From DATFDN01 sp963767645 (GTDB lineage: Bacteria > Pseudomonadota > Alphaproteobacteria > Acetobacterales > Acetobacteraceae), in NCBI GenBank assembly GCA_963767645.1, contig CAVYEW010000001.1:248001-312000 (forward strand): 64,000 bases of DNA, read 5' to 3'. The notes beneath the pieces were generated by a model. That model made no database searches, was not told where the DNA came from, and was given only the letters and a program-made list of their open reading frames with translations. The position numbers and the translations under genes are program-made. Numbering within the stretch: the first letter of the stretch is position 1; every line of letters begins with the position of its first letter. Positions 38,533 to 49,505 of this stretch are shown here, piece after piece.

Positions 38533-39061
38533 CGGGCAGGCGTCAGACCCTATACGTCGTCTCTCGACTTCGCAGAGCCCTGTGTTTTTACTAAACAGTC
38601 GCCACCCCCTGCTCTGTGCCACCCGCCCCGGGTTGCCCCGGAACAGGTCTCGCTTATCCCGAAGTTACGCGAGCAATTTGCCTAGTTCCTTCGACATCGT
38701 TCTCTCAAGCGCCTCGGTATGCTCTACCAGTCCACCTGTGTCGGTTTCGGGTACGGTCTCTACGCTGGAGCTGTTTCCCGGAACGCCTAAGCAGCCCCGG
38801 CAATCCGATAAGCCGGAACACACAGCGGCGTTCGTCACTTCCAGCAGGCCCAGGACTGTTGACCTGGTTCCCATCGGCTACGGCTCTCGCCCTCGCCTTA
38901 GGGGCCGGCTCACCCTGCGCGGATTAACCTTGCGCAGGAACCCTTGGACTTTCGGCGACAGGGTTTCTCACCCTGTTGATCGCTACTCATGTCAGCATTC
39001 GCACTTCCGATGCCTCCACCGCCGCTCGCGCGCACGGCTTCACCGGCCTACGGAACGCTCC

Positions 39062-39529
39062 GCTACCAACCAGTGGTCAGTGGTCAGAGATCAGGGGTCA
39101 GGAGAAAGCTCCCGACCTTGCCGGCATCGAGCTAGCAGGCCCTGCAACATGCGCGCGATCTCCGCCAAGGAGCCGCGCCATTGCTCAACCTGCGCGGATG
39201 CCGCGTAGCCGAGATCCTCGGCATAGCGGCACCACAATTTCGCCTCGTCGGCCGATCCGAGCGCCATCACCACATAGCGCTCGAACTCCGCGCGCGAGGC
39301 GCGCTGCCGCCCCACGCCCTCGGCAAGGAGGGCGCAGACCGACTTGGACGACCGCCGCACCTGATCGGCGATGCCGCCATATTGCTCGATTTTCGGCCAG
39401 GTCAGGCTCGCCCGATGCACATCGAGCGAGACGGCGTAGGCGCGTCGAAAAACCTCAAGGCCCTCGACCCCATCCGCCGTCATTCTTTCTCCTGACCACT
39501 GACCACTGACCACTGACCACCGGTTCCGC
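39062..39529 (-). other. 23S rRNA intervening sequence (IVS) in helix 45
   Basis: The roughly 468-bp insert begins and ends with a nearly perfect inverted repeat of about 38 bp made of TGGTCAG units and ending in AGGAGAAAG. It replaces the loop of helix 45 and holds the four-helix-bundle gene. The stem would be a substrate for RNase III. Confidence 0.88.
39091..39483 (-). CDS. 23S rRNA-IVS four-helix-bundle protein
   Basis: The 130-residue product belongs to the S23/IVP four-helix-bundle family: LEVFRRAYAVSLDVHRASLT, then YGGIADQVRRSSKSVCALLA, and FERYVVMALGSADEAKLWCR. These proteins are encoded inside 23S intervening sequences in diverse bacteria and their role is not settled. The ATG at 39483 has AGGAG 6 nt upstream. 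That ribosome site lies within the inverted repeat, so folding of the rRNA stem would hide it. It reads in the same direction as the 23S rRNA. Confidence 0.85.
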   Translation of the reverse strand: MTADGVEGLEVFRRAYAVSLDVHRASLTWPKIEQYGGIADQVRRSSKSVCALLAEGVGRQRASRAEFERYVVMALGSADEAKLWCRYAEDLGYAASAQVEQWRGSLAEIARMLQGLLARCRQGRELSPDP

Positions 39530-39583
39530 AGCTTCGGTACGTGGCTTGAGCCCCGTTACATTTTCGGCGCGGGATTTCTGCTA

Positions 39584-39641
<58 letters not shown>

Positions 39642-40524
39642 TTGTTTTGGAATTCCCACATCCTTTCCCACTTAGCCACGATTTGGGGACCTTAGCTGGC
39701 GGTCTGGGCTGTTTCCCTCTCGACGACGGACCTTAGCACCCGCCGTCTGTCTGCCGCGCTCGGACGTTCCGGTATTCGGAGTTTGGTTAGGTTTGGTAAG
39801 GCTTTGGGCCCCCCTAGCCCATCCAGTGCTCTACCCCCGGAAGTCATACGCGACGCTCTACCTCAATAGATTTCGCGGAGAACCAGCTATTTCCGAGTTT
39901 GATTGGCCTTTCACCCCTAGCCACAGCTCATCCCCGACTTTTTCAACAGGCGTGGGTCCGGCCCTCCAGTGGGTGTTACCCCACCTTCAGCCTGGCCATG
40001 GCTAGATCACTCGGTTTCGGGTCTTCTGCCGGCAACTCTCGGGATGGCTCCCAAAGGAGCAATCCCTGGCGCCCTGTTCAAACTCGCTTTCGCTGCGCCT
40101 ACACCTCACGGCTTAAGCTCGCTGCCAACAGAAACTCGCTGACCCATTATACAAAAGGTACGCCGTCACCACAGATGTGGCTCCGACTGCTTGTAGGCAT
40201 CCGGTTTCAGGTCTGTTTCACTCCCCTCTCGGGGTGCTTTTCACCTTTCCCTCACGGTACTTGTGCACTATCGGTCACCAGGGAGTATTTAGGCTTGGAG
40301 GGTGGTCCCCCCATCTTCAGACAGGATTTCACGTGTCCCGCCCTACTCACGGATCAACGGAGCCTTGCGCGTACGGGGCTGTCACCCGCTCCGGCCGGCC
40401 TTTCCAGGCCGTTCCGCTTGCCCTCCGCCAACCACTGGCCTGCTCCGCTTTCGCTCGCCACTACTCGCGGAATCTCACGGGACCCCATCGAACGAGTCCG
40501 ATGAGAGCCCTTGTTGATGTCTGT

Positions 40525-40561
<37 letters not shown>

Positions 40562-40744
40562 GCCCCGCCCGCCTATGGATTCAGCGGACGATACCCCTCG
40601 CGGGGTGGGTTGCCCCATTCGGACATCCACGGATCAACGCCTGCTCGCGGCTCCCCATGGCTTTTCGCAGCGTGCCACGTCCTTCATCGCCTCCTGGTGC
40701 CAAGGCATCCACCGAATGCCCTTCTCGCGCTCGAGATCAACAGG

Positions 40745-41075
40745 ATCCGCCTCGCGGCGGACCCACCACCATGCACAGGAACCATCCCCGGCCAAACCCG
40801 CAAAGGGCAAGGCCGCAGACCATTCCCAATGGTGCCTTCACTCAGCACACACATCACGCCCCTGACCCCGGCCAGCCGCGGGAGAGAAGCCACCGCACAC
40901 GCGGCAACCACCCTCCGGTCAGACTTGCGACCGCCAGACCCAGAGACGCACCAAAACCCAATTCACCCTGACAAAGACCACACCGCCCAGCCGCGCCAAC
41001 GCGCCGCCAGGCCGATCCGCCACACCACCCGCAATGCCCCGGTCCCAGCAGGGACCAGAATGGAGACGACCAGAA
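40745..41075. other. Spacer between 23S rRNA and tRNA-Ala, 331 bp
   Basis: Transcribed spacer on the minus strand. I see no gene; open frames here have no ribosome sites. The part next to tRNA-Ala carries a 15-bp tandem duplication (41053-41082). RNase III stems for 23S processing are expected here. Confidence 0.7.
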
Positions 41076-41082
41076 TGGAGAC
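41053..41082. repeat. 15-bp tandem duplication at the 3' end of tRNA-Ala
   Basis: GACCAGAATGGAGAC occurs twice without a gap (41053-41067 and 41068-41082). The second copy includes the last seven bases of the tRNA gene, so part of the acceptor 3' strand is duplicated just downstream. Confidence 0.8.
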
Positions 41083-41148
41083 GATCGGAGTCGAACCGAC
41101 GACCCCCTGCTTGCAAAGCAGGTGCTCTCCCAGCTGAGCTACGCCCCC
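41076..41148 (-). tRNA. tRNA-Ala (TGC)
   Basis: 73-nt cloverleaf on the minus strand, acceptor GGGGGCG pairing with CGTCTCC (two G-U pairs), anticodon TGC in CTTTGCAAG. CCA is not encoded. Confidence 0.95.
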
Positions 41149-41152
41149 GTAC

Positions 41153-41249
41153 CCAGTGGTCAGCTGTCAGTGGTCAGCCATCGGTGGTCAGCCATCGGTG
41201 GTCAGTAGAAAACCTCTGACCCCTGACCCCTGACGCCTGACCCCTGATG
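41153..41249. repeat. TGGTCAG / TGACCCC repeat cluster between tRNA-Ala and tRNA-Ile
   Basis: Five GGTCAG-type units (41157-41204) face four CTGACCC/CTGACGC units (41217-41248) around a short AT-rich loop. The unit is the same heptamer that forms the stem of the 23S intervening sequence, but no ORF lies between the arms. Confidence 0.75.
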
Positions 41250-41250
41250 A

Positions 41251-41324
<74 letters not shown>

Positions 41325-41507
41325 AGCGGCAGGCTATCCGACACCCGAGGACGGATCGCCAACCACTGCATCGCGGGGAAGGGATACGCTGGCGGCGCCG
41401 ACATGACGGCCAACCGCAGGCCACGCCCGCCAGCCTCCGCCAGCGGGACTTGCACGACACATCCCAAAGACCCCAGCCCTCCGGCCAAGCCCCTCAGGAC
41501 GCATCCT

Positions 41508-43012
<1,505 letters not shown>

Positions 43013-43445
43013 CATCCCCGCCACAGACCCACAAACCAAGGCCCATAGCACCAGACGAACAGACCCAAACCCATCCATCAGCATCAGCCATGCCACAACA
43101 GCATAGCCAATACCCACAAAGCGTACGTAACGCATCACATCACAAAGATACGCCAACGCACACCCCATGCGCATGCCGACAAATAGGCCCAAGTCACAGC
43201 CCACCGCCGCCATCACGCCAGATGGCACCTCATCAGCACCACCCCACAGAGCGCCGCCAACGCATCCCTTCCATTACCTATGCAAATGTCAATGAACAGA
43301 GACGGCCGGGAACAGGAAGTCCGCTCCTGGTCGTCGTTTCCGTTGCAATCCTCAGCGGAGCCGAGAACCTTAGCGGCACCACGCCGACAATGCAAGAGGG
43401 CTCGCCGTCGCGGTGAGCGCTATCTAGGCCTCGGCCGGGAGCCGG
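43013..43445 (-). promoter_or_regulatory. rRNA operon leader and promoter region, 433 bp
   Basis: This stretch must hold the rRNA promoter on the minus strand. A consensus -35 box TTGACA is at 43287-43292 (reverse), but I see no good -10 at the proper distance, so the assignment is tentative. The small ORFs here are not credible genes. Confidence 0.45.
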
Positions 43446-44435
43446 TCAACCCCCTTTTTGCGCCCCGTAAAAGGCGCGAAACCAGGCAACGAACCGGGGG
43501 ATGCCCTCGGCCAAGGTGGTGCTGGGCGCGAACCCGGTCAGCTCCGCGATGGCACGCACATCGGCAAACGTTTCCTCGACATCGGCCTCCGGCCGTGGCG
43601 CGTCCCGGACCACCGCCTGCTTGCCCAGCGCCTGTTCGAGCAGCCGGACGAGGGTGCCGACCTCCTCGGCCCGGTGATTGCCGATGTTCAGCACGCGCAC
43701 TGGCAGCGCACCTTCGGGCGGGCGATCCAGGGTTCCGAGTACGCCGGCAACGATATCGTCGACATAGGTGAAGTCGCGCTTCAGCCGCCCGCCCTCATAG
43801 ACCGTGATCGGCTCACCGGCGGCGATGGCGCGGGCGAAGCTGTAATAGGCCATGTCCGGCCGGCCCCAAGGCCCATAGACGGTGAAGAAACGCAAGCCGG
43901 TCTGCGGCAGCCCGAACAGGTGGGCGTAGGCGTGACTCATGAGTTCGTCCGCGCGCTTGGTGGCGGCATAGAGCGAGACCGGTTCGTCCACCCGGTCGGC
44001 CTCGGCGAACGGCAGCCGGCGGTTGGCTCCGTAGACCGAGGACGAACTTGCATAGACGAGATGCGACAGCCCTGCGATCCGTCGCGCCGCCTCCTGCACC
44101 ACCAGGTGTCCCATGACGTTCGCGTGGACATAGGCGTAAGGGTCCAGCATCGAGTAACGCACACCTGCCTGGGCCGCGAGATGGACGATCCGGTCGATCC
44201 CACGCTCGGCGTCCACCAAGGCGTGCATCCCCGCGCGATCGGCGATGTCGAGGCGATGGAAGCTGAAGCCGGGCCGCTCCTCCAGCCGCGCGAGCCGGGC
44301 CTGCTTCAGCTTGACGTCATAGTAGGGGTTCAGGTTGTCGACGCCGACCACCCGCTCGCCCCGTTCCAGCAGCGCCTCGGCGACATGCATTCCGATGAAG
44401 CCGGCTGCGCCGGTGAGCAGAACCGCCCCGGTCAC
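43446..44435 (-). CDS. NAD-dependent epimerase, probable UDP-glucuronate 4-epimerase
   Basis: The 329-residue short-chain dehydrogenase/epimerase has the NAD motif TGAAGFIG, the catalytic SSSSVYG and YAATK, and the segment VDNLNPYYDVKLKQARLARL, typical of UDP-glucuronate 4-epimerases. It would supply UDP-galacturonate for surface polysaccharides. The GTG at 44435 overlaps the stop of the CtaG gene (GTGA) and directly precedes the NAD motif. The functional link to the oxidase-assembly gene upstream is unclear. Confidence 0.85.
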   Translation of the reverse strand: MTGAVLLTGAAGFIGMHVAEALLERGERVVGVDNLNPYYDVKLKQARLARLEERPGFSFHRLDIADRAGMHALVDAERGIDRIVHLAAQAGVRYSMLDPYAYVHANVMGHLVVQEAARRIAGLSHLVYASSSSVYGANRRLPFAEADRVDEPVSLYAATKRADELMSHAYAHLFGLPQTGLRFFTVYGPWGRPDMAYYSFARAIAAGEPITVYEGGRLKRDFTYVDDIVAGVLGTLDRPPEGALPVRVLNIGNHRAEEVGTLVRLLEQALGKQAVVRDAPRPEADVEETFADVRAIAELTGFAPSTTLAEGIPRFVAWFRAFYGAQKGG

Positions 44436-45424
44436 GATCCGTCTCCGCCTGAGATCGCCGCCATGCGCGGGATTGTGGCCGGGACGCCCTCGTTGCCAGC
44501 CGCCGCCTCCTCGGCCTGCCACAAGCGGCGTAGCAGGATCAGCGCCGCGAGCGCGCTCATCATGCCGCCGGGGAACAGGATCACGAATCCCCCGAGTTCC
44601 TGGTCGGTGGCCGCATCGATCCCGGGAAAGATGCGCCCGCAGAGATCATACCAGGGATAGAGGTCGCGGGTCGTGGCGGCCAGGACCCCGCCGAGCGCGA
44701 TCTGCGGTATCTGTACGCTGAGCGCCAGCACGATCCGTCCGGCGAGCGACAGTCCTGACGCTGTCACCGGCCTTGGGTCGAGCACCAGGATGAAGAAGAA
44801 GACGCCGTCCACGACCATGCTCCAGTTCATCAGCTCGAAGAGCCGCCAGTCCACCATTGCCCGGAAGTGCAGAGGCGGATAGAGCCAGAGAAAGACCAGT
44901 CCGGCGAACAATACCGCCGCCGCGACCGGCTGCTGGACCGACGCGCAGAGGCGCCGCACCGTCCGGCTATGCGCGAGGCGCAGTGCCCAGCCGGGCATTC
45001 CCCGCGCGAGCACCGCGCCCGGCCAGGCAAGCGCGATGAGGAACGGCCCGAGATGGTGCATGACGATGTGCTGCACCCGATGCAGGAAGAACATGTGCTC
45101 GGCGAGGTAGAGGAAGCGCGTTTGCAGCACCGCATAGATCATTCCCACGCCGGCCAGATAGAGAATTCGCCTGCTCCACGGCGGGCGAGCAGCAGCAGGG
45201 CACTGCAGCAGTCCGCGCACGTACCACCACAGGCCGAGCGAAGCGGCGAGGTACTCGGGCCAGGAAAACTCCCATGGCGCGAGCGCCGGCAACTGTGCGG
45301 GGTGATCGCGGCTGAGCCAGGCGAGCACCACCCCGATGCAGCCGATCACCGCAACGGCGGCAAGTTCCGGGGCGTCCACGTTTGGGCCCGCTTGCGCCAA
45401 TGCGCTGCTCTCCATGCTCCGCAT
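44432..45424 (-). CDS. CtaG-type (caa3) cytochrome c oxidase assembly protein
   Basis: The 330-residue inner-membrane protein has about seven hydrophobic helices and the His-rich helix EHMFFLHRVQHIVMHHLGPF, characteristic of the caa3_CtaG family. These proteins help insert copper into the CuA/CuB centre of terminal oxidases. It is divergent from the SCO gene, another copper chaperone of the oxidase, 88 bp away. The start at 45424 or 45415 is uncertain. Confidence 0.88.
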   Translation of the reverse strand: MRSMESSALAQAGPNVDAPELAAVAVIGCIGVVLAWLSRDHPAQLPALAPWEFSWPEYLAASLGLWWYVRGLLQCPAAARPPWSRRILYLAGVGMIYAVLQTRFLYLAEHMFFLHRVQHIVMHHLGPFLIALAWPGAVLARGMPGWALRLAHSRTVRRLCASVQQPVAAAVLFAGLVFLWLYPPLHFRAMVDWRLFELMNWSMVVDGVFFFILVLDPRPVTASGLSLAGRIVLALSVQIPQIALGGVLAATTRDLYPWYDLCGRIFPGIDAATDQELGGFVILFPGGMMSALAALILLRRLWQAEEAAAGNEGVPATIPRMAAISGGDGS

Positions 45425-45512
45425 CCTGCCAGCGTGGCGAGCCGGACCCGCCGGCGCAAGTGATGGGACTGCGAGAGCCAGGCGCTTCCGCAAAATCTTC
45501 GCCGCGCCCAGA

Positions 45513-46163
45513 ATGGACCTGATGATCCCGACCCTTCCTCCCCACCCGAGCCGGCGAGCCCTCCTCCTTGCCGGCATGGGCCTGACGGCCACGGCCACGC
45601 TGGCCCGCGGAGAAGCCGAGGACGTGTCGGGAAGCCTGCCCGACCTTGAGTTCCGGATGCAGCGCGCCGACACCGGCGCTCCGGCGAGCGCGGCGGATTT
45701 CCGCGGCTCCGTCGTGCTCCTCTATTTCGGCTATACGTGGTGTCCCGACATCTGTCCCACGACGCTCGCCAACTTGGCCGCGGTGATGGACCGGCTCGGA
45801 CCTCTCGGGGGAAGGGTGCGGATTCTGTTCGTCACGGTCGACCCGGCGCGCGACACGCTGGCGGCGTTGCGGCAGTTCACGGCGCCCTTTGGTCCGGACG
45901 TCATCGGCCTACGCCCGTCGGCCGACATGCTGGCCGCCGTCGCCCGGCGATACCGGGTCGCCTACTCGGTCCAAGCGGCGCAAGGCGAGCCCTATGCGGT
46001 GAGCCACGCGGCCGGGGTGTACCTATTCGACGCTTCAGGCGCGGCACGGGCGATCCTGACCGGGCTGGACCAGCCCAAACCCGATCTCGGCGGGGCGGAG
46101 GCGGCGATCCGCCGGGCTGCGCAACCGCGGCCCGGCCTCCTGGCACGGCTGCTGGGACGATAG
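45513..46163 (+). CDS. SCO1/SenC-family copper chaperone
   Basis: The 216-residue protein has the SCO thioredoxin fold. Copper ligands are the Cys pair in TWCPDICPTTL and the His in AVSHAAGVYLFD; FVTVDPARDTL is also typical. The N-terminus (PSRRALLLAGMGLTATATLARG) is a signal or anchor sequence, possibly Tat. It delivers copper to the CuA site of cytochrome c oxidase in the periplasm. Divergent pairing with CtaG supports the role. Start at 45513 or 45522. Confidence 0.9.
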   Translation: MDLMIPTLPPHPSRRALLLAGMGLTATATLARGEAEDVSGSLPDLEFRMQRADTGAPASAADFRGSVVLLYFGYTWCPDICPTTLANLAAVMDRLGPLGGRVRILFVTVDPARDTLAALRQFTAPFGPDVIGLRPSADMLAAVARRYRVAYSVQAAQGEPYAVSHAAGVYLFDASGAARAILTGLDQPKPDLGGAEAAIRRAAQPRPGLLARLLGR

Positions 46164-46169
46164 CAGCCG

Positions 46170-46838
46170 TCAGAACGTAAACGCCGGCTTCGGCAGCAGC
46201 GAGGGAAGCGGCGGGGTAGCGCAGTCGAACATTGGCTGCGCCCGCAGCCCGAGCGGCGTCGGCTCTGCGAGCATGGCTGATCCCATCGAGCCGATCGTCG
46301 CGCGCACCGTGACCAGCCGGCCGGTATCGGCGCGGAGCTGTCCTTCCAGGGCCCCCGGTATATCATGCACGGCGCCCTCGATCAGGATGATGTCGTACGG
46401 CGTGCCCTGCGGCCAGCCGGCCGCCAATGGGCCGATCACCACGCCGACCCCGGGGGCCAGCTCGGCGAGCATGCGCTCGGCTAAGGCAGCCAAGCCGCGG
46501 TCCTCCTCGAGCGCGATGACCCGAACGCCGCACCGCGCGAGCAAGGCGGCCCCGTAGCCTACCCCCGCTCCCACCACCAGGGCGCGTTCGCCCGCGCTGG
46601 GCGCCGCCAGCTGCACGAGGCGGGCGATCACCAGAGGCTCCATCAGCACGCGCCCGCCGCCCAGCGGCACGTCTTCGTCCACGTAGGCCCTGGCGCGCAG
46701 CCGAGCCGGCAGGAACCGCTCGCGCGGAAGCTCACGCATAGCGCGCAGTACGCGCGGATCCGTCACCTTGTTGGGCCGCAACTGGCTGTCGACCATGCGG
46801 TTGCGCGCGTCGGTAAAATCGAGAGGCTCGGTGTCCAT
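46170..46838 (-). CDS. Protein-L-isoaspartate O-methyltransferase-like protein
   Basis: The 222-residue product has the Pcm architecture: RPNKVTDPRVLRAMRELPRE at the start, then LMEPLVIARL, the SAM-binding LVVGAGVGYGAAL (family usually GSGSGY) and YDIILIEGAVHDIP. It would methylate damaged isoaspartyl residues. The Val-Gly in the SAM loop and the shortened C-terminus are typical of the divergent alphaproteobacterial branch, which may have another target. The gene converges with SCO, with a 6-bp gap. Confidence 0.82.
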   Translation of the reverse strand: MDTEPLDFTDARNRMVDSQLRPNKVTDPRVLRAMRELPRERFLPARLRARAYVDEDVPLGGGRVLMEPLVIARLVQLAAPSAGERALVVGAGVGYGAALLARCGVRVIALEEDRGLAALAERMLAELAPGVGVVIGPLAAGWPQGTPYDIILIEGAVHDIPGALEGQLRADTGRLVTVRATIGSMGSAMLAEPTPLGLRAQPMFDCATPPLPSLLPKPAFTF

Positions 46839-46919
46839 GGGTGCTCGGGCGTCTGGGGGCGCGCACGCTTATAGAAGCCCATCGAGCCACGCGCCAACCG
46901 GCTGCAGATGGGCCGCGGG

Positions 46920-47354
46920 TCAGCCTCCGGTCCGGCCGAGGATGACGCTGACCAGCGCGCCGATGGCGACCAGGATCAGGCTGCCGTTGACGAGCACGAG
47001 GACGAACCAGTGAATCCGATGGGTGGATGGCTCCGGCGGCGTGGCACGGGTAAATACCTCGCGCCACACCGCGGCGCCGAAGGAGAAGGCGCTGAACAGC
47101 ACGAGCACGCTGCCGATGGCCCGCACGCCCCATTCCGGGATCACGCCTGCCAGCAGCCTCTCCGCCCCCACGCCGCTGGCCAGCGCGGCGAGTCCGGTGC
47201 GGACCCAGGCGGCGTAGGTGCGCTCCGCCGCGAGCACGGTCCGGTCCGCCGCCAGCTCGGTCCGGCGATCCGCCGAATCCCCAAGCTTCTGCGGCATCTC
47301 CTTGAGCTTCTTCGGTACTTCTGCAAGCTCCTTCTGCGCGTCCACGCGGTTCAC
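46920..47354 (-). CDS. DUF202 membrane protein
   Basis: The 144-residue protein has a charged N-terminus (RTELAADRTVLAAERTYAAW), the DUF202 signature, and three transmembrane helices (LAALASGVG..., IGSVLVLFSAFSFGAAV, FVLVLVNGSLILVAIGALVSVIL). The family (YidH-like) has no firmly known function. The start is a GTG at 47354. It is divergent from the PEP-mutase family gene, with 82 bp between them. Confidence 0.85.
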   Translation of the reverse strand: MNRVDAQKELAEVPKKLKEMPQKLGDSADRRTELAADRTVLAAERTYAAWVRTGLAALASGVGAERLLAGVIPEWGVRAIGSVLVLFSAFSFGAAVWREVFTRATPPEPSTHRIHWFVLVLVNGSLILVAIGALVSVILGRTGG

Positions 47355-47436
47355 TCCTGCCCGGCAGCGATGGTCTCCTCACCTGAAGGCGGCCCGCTGC
47401 GTCATTGCCGTATGCTACTTCAAAGATGGAGGTCTC

Positions 47437-48261
47437 ATGAGCATCAGCCAACTCGAAAAGGCGAAGCGCTTTCGCGCATTGCACGAAGGGCAGACCATCT
47501 TCGTGATCGCCAATCCCTGGGACGCAGGCTCGGCGCGTATCCTGGCGGGACTCGGCTTTGCCGCCCTGGCAACGTCGAGCGGCGCCTCGGCTGGCGTGCT
47601 CGGCCGACGTGATGGGATGGTGACGCGCGCCGAAGCCCTGGCCCATGCACAAGCTATCGCGGAGGCCGTCGACATTCCGGTTTCCGCCGATCTTGAGAAA
47701 GGGTTCGGGGATACCCCACAGGAGGCGGCTGAGGCGATCCGGCTCGCCGGCGAGATCGGGCTGGTCGGCGGCTCGATCGAGGACGCGACCGGCGATCCCC
47801 ATCACCCGCTGTATGATCTCGGGCAGGCGCGGGACCGGATCGCCGCCGCTGCCGAGGCGGCACGTGGCATGTCCTTTCCTTTCACTCTCACTGCGCGGAC
47901 CGAGAACTTCCTGCGCGACAACCTGGATCTCGACGACACCGTCCGGCGCCTTCAGGCCTTCGAGGCGGCGGGCGCCGACGTGCTGATGGCCCCGGGCCTG
48001 CCCGACCTGGCGGCGGTGCGCAGGGTCTGTGCCGCCGTCTCCCGCCCGGTCAACTTCATGGCCGGAATCAAGGGACGGTCGTTCTCGGTAGCGGACCTTG
48101 CCGAAGCCGGAGTGAGGCGGGTCAGCCTGGCGACCTCGCTCTATCGGGCGGCGATGAGCGGCCTGATCGATGCGGCGCGGGAAGCCAAGGACCAGGGCAC
48201 TTTCCGCTATCTCGAGCACGCGCTGACAACGCCGGAACTGAACGGCTTCATGCGCGCCTGA
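47437..48261 (+). CDS. Isocitrate lyase/PEP mutase family protein
   Basis: The 274-residue product resembles oxaloacetate decarboxylase/2-methylisocitrate-lyase-like members of the PEP mutase superfamily: ANPWDAGSARILAGLGFAAL, then ATSSGASAGVLGRRDG, PVSADLEKGFGD and GGSIEDAT. The Lys-Gly-Phe-Gly loop replaces the KKCGH motif of isocitrate lyase proper. A carbon-carbon lyase or decarboxylase role on a 2-oxo acid is likely. GGAGG precedes the ATG at 47437; upstream in-frame starts lie in the promoter region and are rejected. Confidence 0.85.
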   Translation: MSISQLEKAKRFRALHEGQTIFVIANPWDAGSARILAGLGFAALATSSGASAGVLGRRDGMVTRAEALAHAQAIAEAVDIPVSADLEKGFGDTPQEAAEAIRLAGEIGLVGGSIEDATGDPHHPLYDLGQARDRIAAAAEAARGMSFPFTLTARTENFLRDNLDLDDTVRRLQAFEAAGADVLMAPGLPDLAAVRRVCAAVSRPVNFMAGIKGRSFSVADLAEAGVRRVSLATSLYRAAMSGLIDAAREAKDQGTFRYLEHALTTPELNGFMRA

Positions 48262-48340
48262 TTCCGCGCAGCCCGCCACGGAGCCTTTCCCGCCGATGAC
48301 AGCCGGCGCATGCTCCGGGAACCGGGGAGGAAACAGGTCC

Positions 48341-49498
48341 ATGACGCACCCATCGCGGCCCTTCACGCTGTCCGTGCCCGAAGCGGACATCGCTGCGCTG
48401 AAGCGACGCCTAAAGCAGACACGCTTTCCGGATCAGGCTCCAGGCGAGCCATGGGCCTATGGCACGAGCGTCGATTACATGCGCGGCCTTGCCGAATACT
48501 GGCGCACGGGATTCGACTGGCGGGTGGAGCAGGCACGGCTCAATGCCTTCCCGCAATACAAGGCCCCCCTGCACGGCATCGACTTGCATTTTCTGCATGT
48601 GCCGGGGAAAGGACCGAACCCGGTGCCGCTGCTGCTGATGCATGGCTGGCCTGGATCGGTCTTCGAGTTCATCGACCTTATCCCGCGCCTCGTCGACCCG
48701 GCCGCGTTCGGGGGCGATCCGGCGGATGCCTTCACCGTCATCGCACCCTCCCTGCCCGGCTATGGTCTGTCGTTCCAGCCCGGCCAGCCGCGCTTCGGCG
48801 TTCCGGCGATCGCCGATTGCCTCGCCGAGCTCATGACCGAGGTGCTGGGCTACACGCGCTTCGGCGCGCAGGGCGGCGACTGGGGAGCCTTCATCGCCTC
48901 CGCGCTCGGCGTCCATCACGCATCGAAGCTGCTTGGCATCCATATCAACCTGCTGTCGATCCGCCCGGACCTGCCACCGCCCGCGAACCCGACCGAGGAG
49001 GAGGCGCGCTACCAGCAGGAGGTTGCGGTCTGGCTCAAGGAAGAGGCCGGGTACCAATGGATCCAGGGGACCCGCCCGCAGACGCTCGCCTTCAGCCTGA
49101 CCGACAGCCCGGTGGGGCTCGCCGCCTGGATCGTCGAGAAGTTCCGTGCCTGGTCGGACAATGACGGGAGGATCGAGACCGCAATCGACCGCGACCGGAT
49201 GCTGGCGAACATCTCGCTCTACTGGTTCACGGGCTGCATCGGTGCTTCGTTCTGGCCCTATTACGCGCGGATGCACGGGCCATGGCCGATCCCAGCCGGC
49301 CGCACCGTCGACGTGCCAATGGGCTATGCCGCGTTTCCGAGGGAGATCAGACGGCCGCCGCGCAGCATCGCACAGGCGAGCTACACCGATATTCGACGCT
49401 GGACTGCGATGGAGAAGGGCGGGCACTTCGCCGCAATGGAGCAGCCCGCCGCCCTGGCGTCCGACGTCGCCGCCTTCTTTCGCACGCTGCGGGCGTAG
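48341..49498 (+). CDS. Epoxide hydrolase (alpha/beta hydrolase)
   Basis: The 385-residue enzyme has the N-terminal epoxide-hydrolase domain (FTLSVPEADIAALKRRLKQT) and an alpha/beta hydrolase core. HGWPGS holds the oxyanion hole, the nucleophile is the Asp in QGGDWGAF, and the base is the His in GGHFAAMEQP. Tyr residues in the lid (YTDIRRW) can polarise the epoxide. It would open epoxides to diols in the cytoplasm. GGAGG is upstream of the ATG at 48341. Confidence 0.9.
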   Translation: MTHPSRPFTLSVPEADIAALKRRLKQTRFPDQAPGEPWAYGTSVDYMRGLAEYWRTGFDWRVEQARLNAFPQYKAPLHGIDLHFLHVPGKGPNPVPLLLMHGWPGSVFEFIDLIPRLVDPAAFGGDPADAFTVIAPSLPGYGLSFQPGQPRFGVPAIADCLAELMTEVLGYTRFGAQGGDWGAFIASALGVHHASKLLGIHINLLSIRPDLPPPANPTEEEARYQQEVAVWLKEEAGYQWIQGTRPQTLAFSLTDSPVGLAAWIVEKFRAWSDNDGRIETAIDRDRMLANISLYWFTGCIGASFWPYYARMHGPWPIPAGRTVDVPMGYAAFPREIRRPPRSIAQASYTDIRRWTAMEKGGHFAAMEQPAALASDVAAFFRTLRA

Positions 49499-49505
49499 CG
49501 CCGGC

